Part shown: positions 18,044 through 25,464 of the stretch, piece after piece
Position numbering within the stretch: position 1 is the stretch's first letter
Layout of the letters: each line of letters begins with the position of its first letter
Assembly: GCF_006716315.1 (NCBI RefSeq)
Contig: NZ_VFOV01000001.1
Coordinates: 1,594,501-1,658,500, forward strand
Source of the DNA: Nocardioides albertanoniae
Lineage (GTDB): Bacteria; Actinomycetota; Actinomycetes; Propionibacteriales; Nocardioidaceae
DNA length: 64,000 bases
Direction: 5' to 3'
The notes under the pieces: model-generated
The model's database searches: none
What the model was told of the DNA's origin: nothing
What the model saw: only the letters and a program-made list of their open reading frames with translations
Translations under genes and position numbers: made by a program

Positions 18044-18351
18044 CAGTAGCGCTCCATCATCTCGCGGCGGTTCTTCCCCGCCTGTCCGGTCAGCGTGTCG
18101 GTCTCGACGATCGCGTCGGCATCAGCGGTGGTGACGCGCTTGTGCTCACGGGCGTCCTTGACCCACGTGTCCTTGTCGCTCTTCCACTCACCTTTGAGCC
18201 CGTTCGCGGCGCCCACGGCGAGGCTCCCGGGGAGCGCGGAAGCGACCTTGGCCATGGGGCCCTCGAGGTTCAGACCTGCGACGCCGTCGGCTGCGGTGCC
18301 GATGGAGTTGGCCGACTTTGTCACTTCCGACCTGACGATTTGGACGTTCAC
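18043..18351 (-). CDS. Small WXG/EspC-like partner protein
   Basis: 102 residues, helical, no signal peptide; begins V-N-V-Q-I-V with a GTG start behind GGGGGAAG. It has a hydrophobic glycine/alanine-rich centre and charged ends, like EspC-type partners of ESX substrates. Its stop overlaps the large WXG gene's start, the usual pairing of a small and a large secreted protein. A similar small gene precedes the second WXG locus (53997-54299). Confidence 0.6.
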   Translation of the reverse strand: MNVQIVRSEVTKSANSIGTAADGVAGLNLEGPMAKVASALPGSLAVGAANGLKGEWKSDKDTWVKDAREHKRVTTADADAIVETDTLTGQAGKNRREMMERY

Positions 18352-18574
18352 TGGGCTTCCCCCACGAGGCTCGACGCTGCTGGTATCTAGGTCCTACCCA
18401 GAAGCCCGGACTTTAAACATAGATTCTCAAGAAATCTCGGACGGATCTCATCAGGGCCGAGCGGCGGCCGCCGCGTGTCTCGCTGGGACGCTGCCTCGTA
18501 CTCGTGAGATAACGACAACCGGCGTCGCCGAGCGGGCTGACGCGTCGAAGCTGTCGAACAGGATGAGGTAGTCG

Positions 18575-19033
18575 ATGTCGCAACCGAACGGTGCACCGAG
18601 CGCGAGGCAGCCGGAGCAGGCACAGGGTGCTCCGCGCAGCGGCCGGACGCTCGGTCTGTTCGCGCTGGTGATCGCGGTGGCGATGCTGGTGATCATCGCG
18701 CTGGTCAGGTTGCTCGTCGGCATCCCGAAGGTCAGTCAGAGCTACTACGACGCCATCCTCAGCTTCGAGGACCGGCCGGTGATCTGGCTGATCCTGGGCG
18801 TGGCGATGATCGCCTCGATCGTCCCGGTCGTCGCCGCGATCGTGCTCGGCCACATCGGTCTGCTCCGGGCGAAGGTGGACGGCTCGAGTGCTGCGATGGC
18901 GGGCATCGCGCTCGGGATCGGCTACATGCTGGTGGTCTTCTGGGTCGTACGCCTCGTCAACGCCGCCACCAACGCAGCGCAGTTCAACGGCGGGTTCAGG
19001 ATGTTCGTCGAGTACGTCGGGCTCTGGGCGTAG
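18575..19033 (+). CDS. Four-helix-type membrane protein (DUF4190-like)
   Basis: 152 residues. A proline/glutamine-rich N-terminal tail is followed by hydrophobic segments at ~27-50, ~68-92 and ~107-128. The LGVAMIASIVPVVAAIVLGHIGLLRAK stretch, kept short here as VLGHIGLLRAK, is typical of DUF4190-like proteins. Function unknown. Divergent from the WXG operon; the 223-base gap carries the near-palindrome AGATTCTCAAGAAATCT (18421-18437), a possible operator. Confidence 0.7.
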   Translation: MSQPNGAPSARQPEQAQGAPRSGRTLGLFALVIAVAMLVIIALVRLLVGIPKVSQSYYDAILSFEDRPVIWLILGVAMIASIVPVVAAIVLGHIGLLRAKVDGSSAAMAGIALGIGYMLVVFWVVRLVNAATNAAQFNGGFRMFVEYVGLWA

Positions 19034-19061
19034 CGAGGCGGCCCCATCGGCGGCGGCGCGA

Positions 19062-20081
19062 TCAACGTACGTCCGACCAGAACCGTTCGAGCTCGGCGTC
19101 CAGCTCGGCGGTGACCTGCATGGGTAGCGAGTGGGTGGTCTTCGGCCAGATCTTGACGGTCGCCTCCGGGACCTTCGCTGCTCTCGTCGCTGCGTCCTCG
19201 CCGCCCGCAAGCGACTTGTCGCTGGCGATCGCGACATAGACCGGCATCCGCAGAGCGCGCATCTGCTTCTCCGTCAGCCGTGACGGCGTCGGCAGGCTGC
19301 CCGAGTCGAAGTGCTTGGTGCCGGCGGCGATCATCCGGGCCATCGGATCGTCGGGGTCGACCTCGTCGTCCTCGACGCCGCCGATCCGGTTCAGCGCGCG
19401 GTCGCGCCAGGAGTCGGGGAGGAAGGGGAGGGCGGCGACGGCGGACCAGCCGATCGCCCAGGCGGGCAGCATGCCGAAGGTCATGATCGGCTCGAGCAGG
19501 GTGAGGCTGGCCAGCCGGTCCGGGTGGCGCACGGCGACGGCGGCCGCGAGCCCGCCGCCCTGGGAATGGCCGACCAGGTGGACGCGGTCGAGACCTAGAC
19601 CGCCCAGTGCCTCCTCGACCCACCGGGCGTTGTCGTCCATCCCGCGCAGCGGCATCGTCTGCTCGGAGAGTCCGCTGTCGCCGATCGCGTCGAACGCGTA
19701 GACGGTGCGGTGCTCGACGAAGTCGTGCAGGTTCTCACCCCACATCGGTACGCCGCTGGCCCGCCCCGGCACCAGCACGACCGGGACCTCGTCGACCCGG
19801 TTCGGGCTCACCCAGGCGTACGCGCGCACGGTGCCGAAGGTGGTCTCCACGTCCTGCGTCTCGGTCGGCTCGGGGAGGGCGGCGAACGCCGCGGCGTACG
19901 CCTGGGTGTAGGTCTCACGGCCCTCGGGCGTGCGGAAGTGGCCGACGCCGGGGCCGCTGGTGCTGAGCAGCGTCACCAGGCCTCCGCTCGAGACGACCGC
20001 GACGATGCCGAGGAGCGCCACCGGCCAGCGTCGGCGCCTGCGGTGCGGCTCGATCTCCTCGACTGCGTCAGTCCTGTCCAC
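19062..20081 (-). CDS. Membrane-anchored alpha/beta hydrolase
   Basis: 339 residues from GTG 20081, chosen because GGAGG lies five bases upstream; an ATG at 20117 is also open. An N-terminal basic stretch and one TM helix (~17-38) anchor it, with the catalytic part outside. The nucleophile elbow is GHSQGGG, followed by LEPIMTFG and a C-terminal TTHSLP His. Substrate unknown. It is divergent from the TetR gene at 20157 across a palindrome-rich 75-base region and is its likely target. Confidence 0.85.
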   Translation of the reverse strand: MDRTDAVEEIEPHRRRRRWPVALLGIVAVVSSGGLVTLLSTSGPGVGHFRTPEGRETYTQAYAAAFAALPEPTETQDVETTFGTVRAYAWVSPNRVDEVPVVLVPGRASGVPMWGENLHDFVEHRTVYAFDAIGDSGLSEQTMPLRGMDDNARWVEEALGGLGLDRVHLVGHSQGGGLAAAVAVRHPDRLASLTLLEPIMTFGMLPAWAIGWSAVAALPFLPDSWRDRALNRIGGVEDDEVDPDDPMARMIAAGTKHFDSGSLPTPSRLTEKQMRALRMPVYVAIASDKSLAGGEDAATRAAKVPEATVKIWPKTTHSLPMQVTAELDAELERFWSDVR

Positions 20082-20105
20082 GCCGTCCTCCAGGTCCCGA
20101 TGACG

Positions 20106-20144
20106 ATGCGATCGCATTGGAACGTCGCGATGCGACTGTATTGC
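20106..20144. promoter_or_regulatory. Candidate TetR operator region
   Basis: Between the divergent hydrolase and TetR genes. It contains the perfect 12-bp palindrome ATGCGATCGCAT (20106-20117) and a second, weaker copy of the GATGCGA half-site (GCGATGCGACTGTATTGC, 20127-20144) that runs up to the TAAACT -10 box (20145-20150) of tetR. Confidence 0.5.
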
Positions 20145-20156
20145 TAAACTCCCGCC

Positions 20157-20720
20157 ATGCCAAGGGTTGTCGACCATGAACAACGCCGGTTCGAGATCGT
20201 CGCCGGCCTGTGGCAGCTCGTCGCCACCCGCGGGATCGAAGGCGTCAGCCTGCGGACGGTCGCCGCCGGGGCCGGCGTCTCGATGGGGCGCGTGCAGCAC
20301 TACTTCGGCACCAAGGACGCGCTGGTCGTCGCCGGGATCGAGCTCCTCGTCGCGAGCGCCGTCGTCGACTACGACGCCACCGCCGGCAAGTCGCCGCGTG
20401 AGCGCCTCCTGCACCTGCTGCTCCAGCAGATCCCCGCCACCGAGCCCGGCCGCATCGGCGTCACCGTCTGGTACGCCTACATCGCCAAGGCGATGACCCA
20501 CGCCGAGGTACGCCGCATCCTGGCCGAAGCGATCCGTAACGGTGTCGAGGAGTGCACCCGCCACGTCCAGGAGGCCGAAGACCTGCGGGAGCCCGAGGCG
20601 CGCGTACGTGCCCGTGAGCTGCTCGCCCTCTCCGACGGCCTCACCCAGCGCGTCCTCATCGGTGACCTGTCCGCGGCGGAGGCCGAGGCGATGATCCGGG
20701 CTCGGGCCGACCATGCTTGA
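20157..20720 (+). CDS. TetR-family transcriptional regulator
   Basis: 187 residues. The HTH (~28-50) reads LRTVAAGAGVSMGRVQHYFGTKDAL, abbreviated here as GVSMGRVQHYF, followed by a helical ligand domain of the AcrR/BetI-like C-terminal type. TAAACT (20145-20150) stands six bases before the ATG, so the mRNA is likely leaderless and a repressor at 20127-20144 would block the promoter. It probably represses itself and the hydrolase. Confidence 0.9.
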   Translation: MPRVVDHEQRRFEIVAGLWQLVATRGIEGVSLRTVAAGAGVSMGRVQHYFGTKDALVVAGIELLVASAVVDYDATAGKSPRERLLHLLLQQIPATEPGRIGVTVWYAYIAKAMTHAEVRRILAEAIRNGVEECTRHVQEAEDLREPEARVRARELLALSDGLTQRVLIGDLSAAEAEAMIRARADHA

Positions 20721-20743
20721 GGGCCTCGCCCTAGGGTGGGGCC

Positions 20744-21604
20744 GTGCTCGGGGATGAGGATCTGGGGTCGTCGTGGAAGACGACGGCGCGCAGGATCTTG
20801 TGGACGCTTACGAGCCTGCTCAACCTCGTGGTCGGTCTGGCCATGGCCGCCGGCGCGCTGCTGGCCGACGGAGGGGAGCTCGGGCCGTATCTGATCGGCG
20901 CCGGCTGCGGGGTGCTGCTGGCGCTCGTCGCTGTCGCCGGACAGCTGATGAAAGGCGTACGCATCGGGAGCCGCATCCATCGCCGGGTCCGGCGGATGGA
21001 CGGTGCCGGGATCGAGATCCGGCTGCGCCGCGGCCCGGGGGTCTGCGGCGAGCTGATGCTGGTGTGCTTCGTGTTGATGCTGTGCCACGGTGCGGGGCTG
21101 GGATTCCGCGGCGGGCACGTGGTGCTCGGGGTGCTGCTGACCCTGCCCGCGGCCTTCTTCGCGGTGGTCATCGCCGACCACCTGCTGACGATGCGGCTGC
21201 GTCGCGCGGTGCTGATCACGCCGGAGCGGCTGATCGTGGAGATCGGCAGCCAGGTCGTCTCGGTGGGGTGGAAGGAGATCCACGTCGGCGTCTTCGAGCA
21301 GATATCCAGGTCCCGTGGGGTCACCGTCAGAAACCGGTTCATCGAGGTCACGCCGCTGCAGGGTGCGCCGTCATGGGCGGTCACGCGACGGCATCAGGTC
21401 CGGCTCCTCCCCAGACGGTGGCGGGGGAAGGTGATCCGCATCGGGTTCTGGCTCGTCGACCACCCGGAGAGAGTGATCGCGATGATGATCTCGATGCGCC
21501 GTCAGCGCGACGAGAGAGCTCGACAGGTCGTGCTCGCGAACGAGTCGACGATGGCCTATCTGACCGGAGATCTGGAGGTCTCGCCGCTACCCAGCGGACG
21601 GTGA
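20744..21604 (+). CDS. Hypothetical membrane protein
   Basis: 286 residues, not recognised. Hydrophobic segments at ~19-41, ~46-70, ~104-122 and ~127-148, then a basic cytoplasmic-type C-terminal half with alternating strands (VLITPERLIVEIG, SVGWKEIHVG) that looks like a PH-like membrane-associated fold. The GTG at 20744 follows TAGGGT (20732-20737) by six bases, the leaderless pattern. It starts 23 bases after tetR; read-through is possible. Confidence 0.7.
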   Translation: MLGDEDLGSSWKTTARRILWTLTSLLNLVVGLAMAAGALLADGGELGPYLIGAGCGVLLALVAVAGQLMKGVRIGSRIHRRVRRMDGAGIEIRLRRGPGVCGELMLVCFVLMLCHGAGLGFRGGHVVLGVLLTLPAAFFAVVIADHLLTMRLRRAVLITPERLIVEIGSQVVSVGWKEIHVGVFEQISRSRGVTVRNRFIEVTPLQGAPSWAVTRRHQVRLLPRRWRGKVIRIGFWLVDHPERVIAMMISMRRQRDERARQVVLANESTMAYLTGDLEVSPLPSGR

Positions 21605-21613
21605 GCGGCTCGA

Positions 21614-21676
21614 GGTACGACGGGGAGGTCTGCGGCGATCACCAGCGGGTGACCACGCGGTTCTCCCCGTCGTACC
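21614..21676. terminator. Bidirectional hairpin between convergent genes
   Basis: Perfect 14-bp inverted repeat GGTACGACGGGGAG (21614-21627) / CTCCCCGTCGTACC (21663-21676) with a 35-base loop that itself contains a CACC..GGTG pair. It fills the gap between convergent genes ending at 21604 and 21683, so it probably ends transcription from both sides. Confidence 0.7.
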
Positions 21677-21682
21677 GAACGG

Positions 21683-23305
21683 CTACGCCTCCACCAGGCC
21701 CGGCTCGCCTGCCTTGGTCACGAACCGGCCACCGACGCTGAGCGGAGCCCCAGGCGTGGTGACCTGGGAGACGTTCTTGTAGGTGATCTCCGCGCCGGCC
21801 GCGTCGAGCGACACGGTCGTGTACCCACGGAGGCCGTTGTAGAACTTCATGTGCGGGTTGCGCTCCAGGTACGCCGCCCAGTTGGCGGGGTGCTCGGAGC
21901 CGTTGCCGCCGGAGGTGACCGACGTGGTGACGACCTCGGTCCCGAGCACAGGAGAGCTCGGGTCGTCGAAGTCTTCATGGATGTCGAGGCCGTAGTGCAC
22001 GTGCACGTCGCCGGTCAGCACCATCAGGTTGGACTGCCCCGAGGCCTTCCAGCCGTCGAGCACGCGGCGCCGGGAGGCGGGGTATCCGTCCCAGGAGTCC
22101 ATCGAGCGGGTGCCGTCGCCGGACGGATTGTCGCGGCGGGCGAAGGTGACCTGCTGGGGCACGATGTTCCACGTTGCCGACGAGCGGCGCCAGCCGTCGA
22201 TCAGCCACTTCTCCTGCTCGAGGCCCGGGAGGGTCATCGACTCCGCCTCCGACTCCGCCGAGGGCACCTTCCAGCCGTCGCCGTTGGCCTGGTTGGTGCG
22301 GTACTGCCGGGTGTCGAGAATGTCGAACTGCGCCAGCCGGCCCCACTGCAGCCGCCGGTAGAGCGCCAGGTCCGAGCCCGAGGGCTGCTGCGGGAGACGC
22401 AGCGGCTGGTTCTCCCAGTAGGCGCGATAGGCGGCGGCGCGGCGTACCAGGAACTCCTCGGGCGGCACGGAGTTCTCCGGGGTGTCGCCCGCGTAGTTGT
22501 TCTCGGTCTCGTGGTCGTCCCAGGTGACGATGAAGGGGTGCGCGAGGTGCGCGGCGATCTGGTCCGGGTCGGACTTGTAGAGCCCGTAGCGCGCCCGGTA
22601 GTCGTCGAGCGTCACGGTCTCGTGGTTGAGGTGTGCCGGCAGCGGCTCGGTGTAGCCGCGCGCCCCGGCGGCCGCGTTCACGGCGTACTCGTAGAGATAG
22701 TCGCCCAGGTGGAAGACCGCGTCCACGTCCTCCTCGGCAAGATGCTTGTACGCCGTGTAGTAGCCCTGGTCGTAGCGCTGGCAGGAGGCGAGGGCGAAGG
22801 TCAGCGACGAGACCGCGGCACCCACCGCCGGCGCGGTGCGGGTGCGGCCGATCGGGCTGATCCACTGGCCGACGCGGAAGCGGTAGAAGTACTCCGTCGC
22901 CGCGTCCAGGCCGCGCACCTCGGCGTGCACGGAGTGGTTGAACTCCGAGTGTGCGGTGGTGGTGCCGCGGCGGACGACGCGGGTGAAGGTCGAGTTGCGC
23001 GACACCTCCCAGCTCACGTCGAACCGCGAAGGTGGCATCCCGCCGGTCGGCTCCAGCGGAAGCGGCGCGAGCCGGGTCCACAACAGCACCGAGTCGGGCA
23101 GCGGGTCACCCGAAGCCACGGCGAGGGTGAAGGGGTCGGAAGTGATCGCCGACGGAGAGGCGGCGGGAGCCGCGAAGGCTCCGGTGCGGGGCAGGCCGGT
23201 GGTGAAGGCGAGCGCCGTCGCGGCGGCGGAGGCCGTCAGGAAGCGGCGGCGATCGAGGCCGCGTAAGGCGTTGCGAAGGTCAGGAGTGCTGCTGGAACCA
23301 GGCAT
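21683..23305 (-). CDS. phoD: PhoD-like alkaline phosphatase, Tat-exported (1)
   Basis: 540 residues. A Tat signal with DRRRFLTAS (~18-26) and a hydrophobic core is followed by an N-terminal beta domain and the metallophosphatase domain: HLGDYLYEYA, TWDDHETENNYAGD, LDTRQYR and LTGDVHVHYG supply the Fe/Ca ligands. It releases phosphate from phosphodiesters and monoesters outside the cell. It is a relative of the protein at 54364-55923. No pho box was identified with certainty. Confidence 0.92.
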   Translation of the reverse strand: MPGSSSTPDLRNALRGLDRRRFLTASAAATALAFTTGLPRTGAFAAPAASPSAITSDPFTLAVASGDPLPDSVLLWTRLAPLPLEPTGGMPPSRFDVSWEVSRNSTFTRVVRRGTTTAHSEFNHSVHAEVRGLDAATEYFYRFRVGQWISPIGRTRTAPAVGAAVSSLTFALASCQRYDQGYYTAYKHLAEEDVDAVFHLGDYLYEYAVNAAAGARGYTEPLPAHLNHETVTLDDYRARYGLYKSDPDQIAAHLAHPFIVTWDDHETENNYAGDTPENSVPPEEFLVRRAAAYRAYWENQPLRLPQQPSGSDLALYRRLQWGRLAQFDILDTRQYRTNQANGDGWKVPSAESEAESMTLPGLEQEKWLIDGWRRSSATWNIVPQQVTFARRDNPSGDGTRSMDSWDGYPASRRRVLDGWKASGQSNLMVLTGDVHVHYGLDIHEDFDDPSSPVLGTEVVTTSVTSGGNGSEHPANWAAYLERNPHMKFYNGLRGYTTVSLDAAGAEITYKNVSQVTTPGAPLSVGGRFVTKAGEPGLVEA

Positions 23306-23393
23306 GGACGTGCTCCTGTCGATATGGGGGTTATCGACAGACCAGCGAAGCGGTGTCCGGTGAAGGCTCCGTGACGCGCGGGGGAGAAGTGGG

Positions 23394-24287
23394 CTACGGC
23401 TTGGTGCCTTCGTGCTCTACGACGGTCTCGGCCGGCCGGTGAGCCGGGCAGCCCGGGGCGAAGGTGCCGAGGTCTGCGGTGTCGAAGCCGTGCGGATAGC
23501 TCTTGATGCGGGGCATGTTGCGGACGTACGCAGGCTTCCTGCGTGGCGGGAGGAGGGCGACGAAGCGAGCCCGTGCCTTGAGCCCCGTGCGGGACAGGAG
23601 ACGAGCGAGACGCCCCGGCTCGCGGTAGCCGAAGGCCTCGAGCAGGTGCGGCTCCATCAGCGAGAGCGCGAAGAGCTTGATCAGGGGAGCCAGCGGGCGC
23701 GGGTAGAACGTGGTGAGCAGCTCGAGCGTCGAGTCGGCGACGGCGCGGCCGCCCTCGTCGTAGGCGAAGTGCTCGGCCTCGTAGGAGTCGAGGAGACGCT
23801 CGAAGTCGGCTTGGGTCGCCGGGATGTCCTTGATCGCCATCCGTCGCCCGAGCTCCTGGTAGTAGCGCAGGGCGGCGAGCTGCTCGTCGGGGGTCGACCG
23901 CCGCCAGCCGTAGTCGCGGTTCCAACGGTGGGGGATGACCACGAACGTGGCGAGCACGTAGACCATGTCGTCGTTGGAGATGTCGTACATCCGGTGCATC
24001 TGGTTGATCCGGCGCACCGCGGCCCGGCTGCTGGGGCTGTCGAGGTCCGCGACGGCAGCCTCCTCGAGCAGGAGCGCGGTGTCGTCGTAGCGCTTCTGGG
24101 TGTTGTCGGTGAACTGGCGCGTGTCGGCCAGCAGCCGGCCGATCGAGGGCACCGCGTAGGTGCGGAACAGCGCGAAGCTGAGCGCCTGCATCGTGTCCCA
24201 GGGGAACTCGTAGAGCGCCAGTAGTCTCGAGATCTCCTGGAACTCGGTCTCCGGATCAAGCCCTGCCGTGCGCGACTTCTTGGCCAC
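23394..24287 (-). CDS. DUF2236 / MpaB-like oxygenase-peroxidase protein
   Basis: 297 residues, GTG start with GAGGAGG five bases upstream. The sequence fits the DUF2236 (mycophenolic-acid B/latex-clearing-like) family: HRMYDI, the TFVVIPHRWNRDYGWR segment and DFERLLDSYEAEHF. Family members use a b-type haem held by His residues. The physiological substrate is unknown. Divergent from the serpin gene, with an 18-bp palindrome between them. Confidence 0.75.
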   Translation of the reverse strand: MAKKSRTAGLDPETEFQEISRLLALYEFPWDTMQALSFALFRTYAVPSIGRLLADTRQFTDNTQKRYDDTALLLEEAAVADLDSPSSRAAVRRINQMHRMYDISNDDMVYVLATFVVIPHRWNRDYGWRRSTPDEQLAALRYYQELGRRMAIKDIPATQADFERLLDSYEAEHFAYDEGGRAVADSTLELLTTFYPRPLAPLIKLFALSLMEPHLLEAFGYREPGRLARLLSRTGLKARARFVALLPPRRKPAYVRNMPRIKSYPHGFDTADLGTFAPGCPAHRPAETVVEHEGTKP

Positions 24288-24301
24288 AGTGCCTCCTCGT
24301 T

Positions 24302-24319
24302 CGATACATAACTGTATCG
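24302..24319. promoter_or_regulatory. 18-bp palindromic operator between DUF2236 and serpin genes
   Basis: CGATACATAACTGTATCG: perfect 7-bp arms around four bases, in the 59-base divergent gap. It lies 15-32 bases before the DUF2236 start and upstream of the serpin -10 box (24334-24339). The strand read from the DUF2236 side starts GCGATACAGT, close to GCAATACAGT in the tetR promoter at 20135-20144, so the same TetR may act here. Confidence 0.5.
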
Positions 24320-24346
24320 CAACTGGGTGCCCGTAGGGTCGGATCC

Positions 24347-25456
24347 ATGGAGACCACCGGCACCCAGAAACAGCTCTCTCTCGCTGCCGCCCAGGCAGTC
24401 CGGACGTACGCCGCCAGCGCCCGCTCCGCACTCGGCACCGCGGAGGCACCCGTGATCTCGTACGCAGGTCTCTGGTTGCTCCTCGCGTCGCTGGCGACCT
24501 CGGCGAAGGTCGAGGTGGAGGAGGCGCTGGGGCTCTCGAGGTCCGACGCACGCGCCGCCGCGCTGGCGCTGCTGGAGGAGCCGCACCCGACCGTCGCGGC
24601 TGCGGTCGCGGGGTGGCTGAAGCCGGGCGTCGAGCTCTACGAAGGCCTGCCGATCAGGCTCGAGTCACTGCCCGACCAGGCCTCGCTGGATGCATGGGCC
24701 GAGGAGAACACGCGGGGTCTGATCACGAAGTTCCCGCTCCAGATCGATGCGCAGACCCTGCTCGTGCTCGCGTCCGCCCTGGTGGTGAGCCCGCGATGGA
24801 GCGAGCCGCTCGAGCACGACGACGACGGCCGGCTGCTGCTCGAGCGTGGCTTCCAGGCGGTGGTGGAGACCGAGGCCGCCGGCCCGGTCGCGGTCGCCTG
24901 CCCACCGAGCGACGACGCGATCGCGGTCTACTCGGTCATCGCCGACCCGGCGGTCGCCGCCGAGGATGTCTGGCGGGCGAGCGAGGAGGTCGTGCGGCGC
25001 TTCGACGCGAACGAGGTGCGCAACCACGCCTTCGACGTGCCGGGAGCCGGCGACGGTCACGCCTGGACGGTGCGCGAGGTGACCACCACCGGCCCGGCGC
25101 CGTCCGAGCGCTGGCGCAGCCACCTGCCGGAGTGGAAGGCGGAGAGCGATCACGACCTGGCGAACGCGCCCGGCGTCGCGCAGATCGCCGCCGGAGTGGA
25201 GTCCGCGGTCGTCGGTGACGTCGACGAGACCGAGACCGTGTGCGTGCAGAAGGCCGTCGCCTCCTACGACCGCGAAGGATTCGAGGCCGCCGCGGTGACC
25301 GCGATGATGACGCGGGCGGCGGCTGCGGTGCCGCAGGAGAGGACGGTGCGCGAGATCGACCTGCGCTTCGACCGCCCGCACGCGGTGGTCGCGGTGGCCC
25401 GCGGGGGAGCGTGGGAGGGCATCCCGCTCTTCCACTCCTGGGTGAGCCCGGCATAA
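24347..25456 (+). CDS. Serpin-family protein
   Basis: 369 residues, the family length. N-terminal helices carry APVISYAGLWLLLASLA, matching the serpin hA/hB region, then W-x(3)-NTRGLITKFP and LVLASALVVSPRW equal to the conserved 'T-x-G-x-I..LVL-N-A-x-YFKG-x-W' block. The C-terminal hinge EGFEAAAVTAMM precedes the reactive loop and IPLFHSWVSP is the last strand. No signal peptide was found. Serpins trap proteases; several canonical positions differ, so inhibition is not certain. TAGGGT (24334-24339) seven bases before the ATG indicates a leaderless mRNA. Confidence 0.78.
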   Translation: METTGTQKQLSLAAAQAVRTYAASARSALGTAEAPVISYAGLWLLLASLATSAKVEVEEALGLSRSDARAAALALLEEPHPTVAAAVAGWLKPGVELYEGLPIRLESLPDQASLDAWAEENTRGLITKFPLQIDAQTLLVLASALVVSPRWSEPLEHDDDGRLLLERGFQAVVETEAAGPVAVACPPSDDAIAVYSVIADPAVAAEDVWRASEEVVRRFDANEVRNHAFDVPGAGDGHAWTVREVTTTGPAPSERWRSHLPEWKAESDHDLANAPGVAQIAAGVESAVVGDVDETETVCVQKAVASYDREGFEAAAVTAMMTRAAAAVPQERTVREIDLRFDRPHAVVAVARGGAWEGIPLFHSWVSPA

Positions 25457-25464
25457 TTTCCGCC

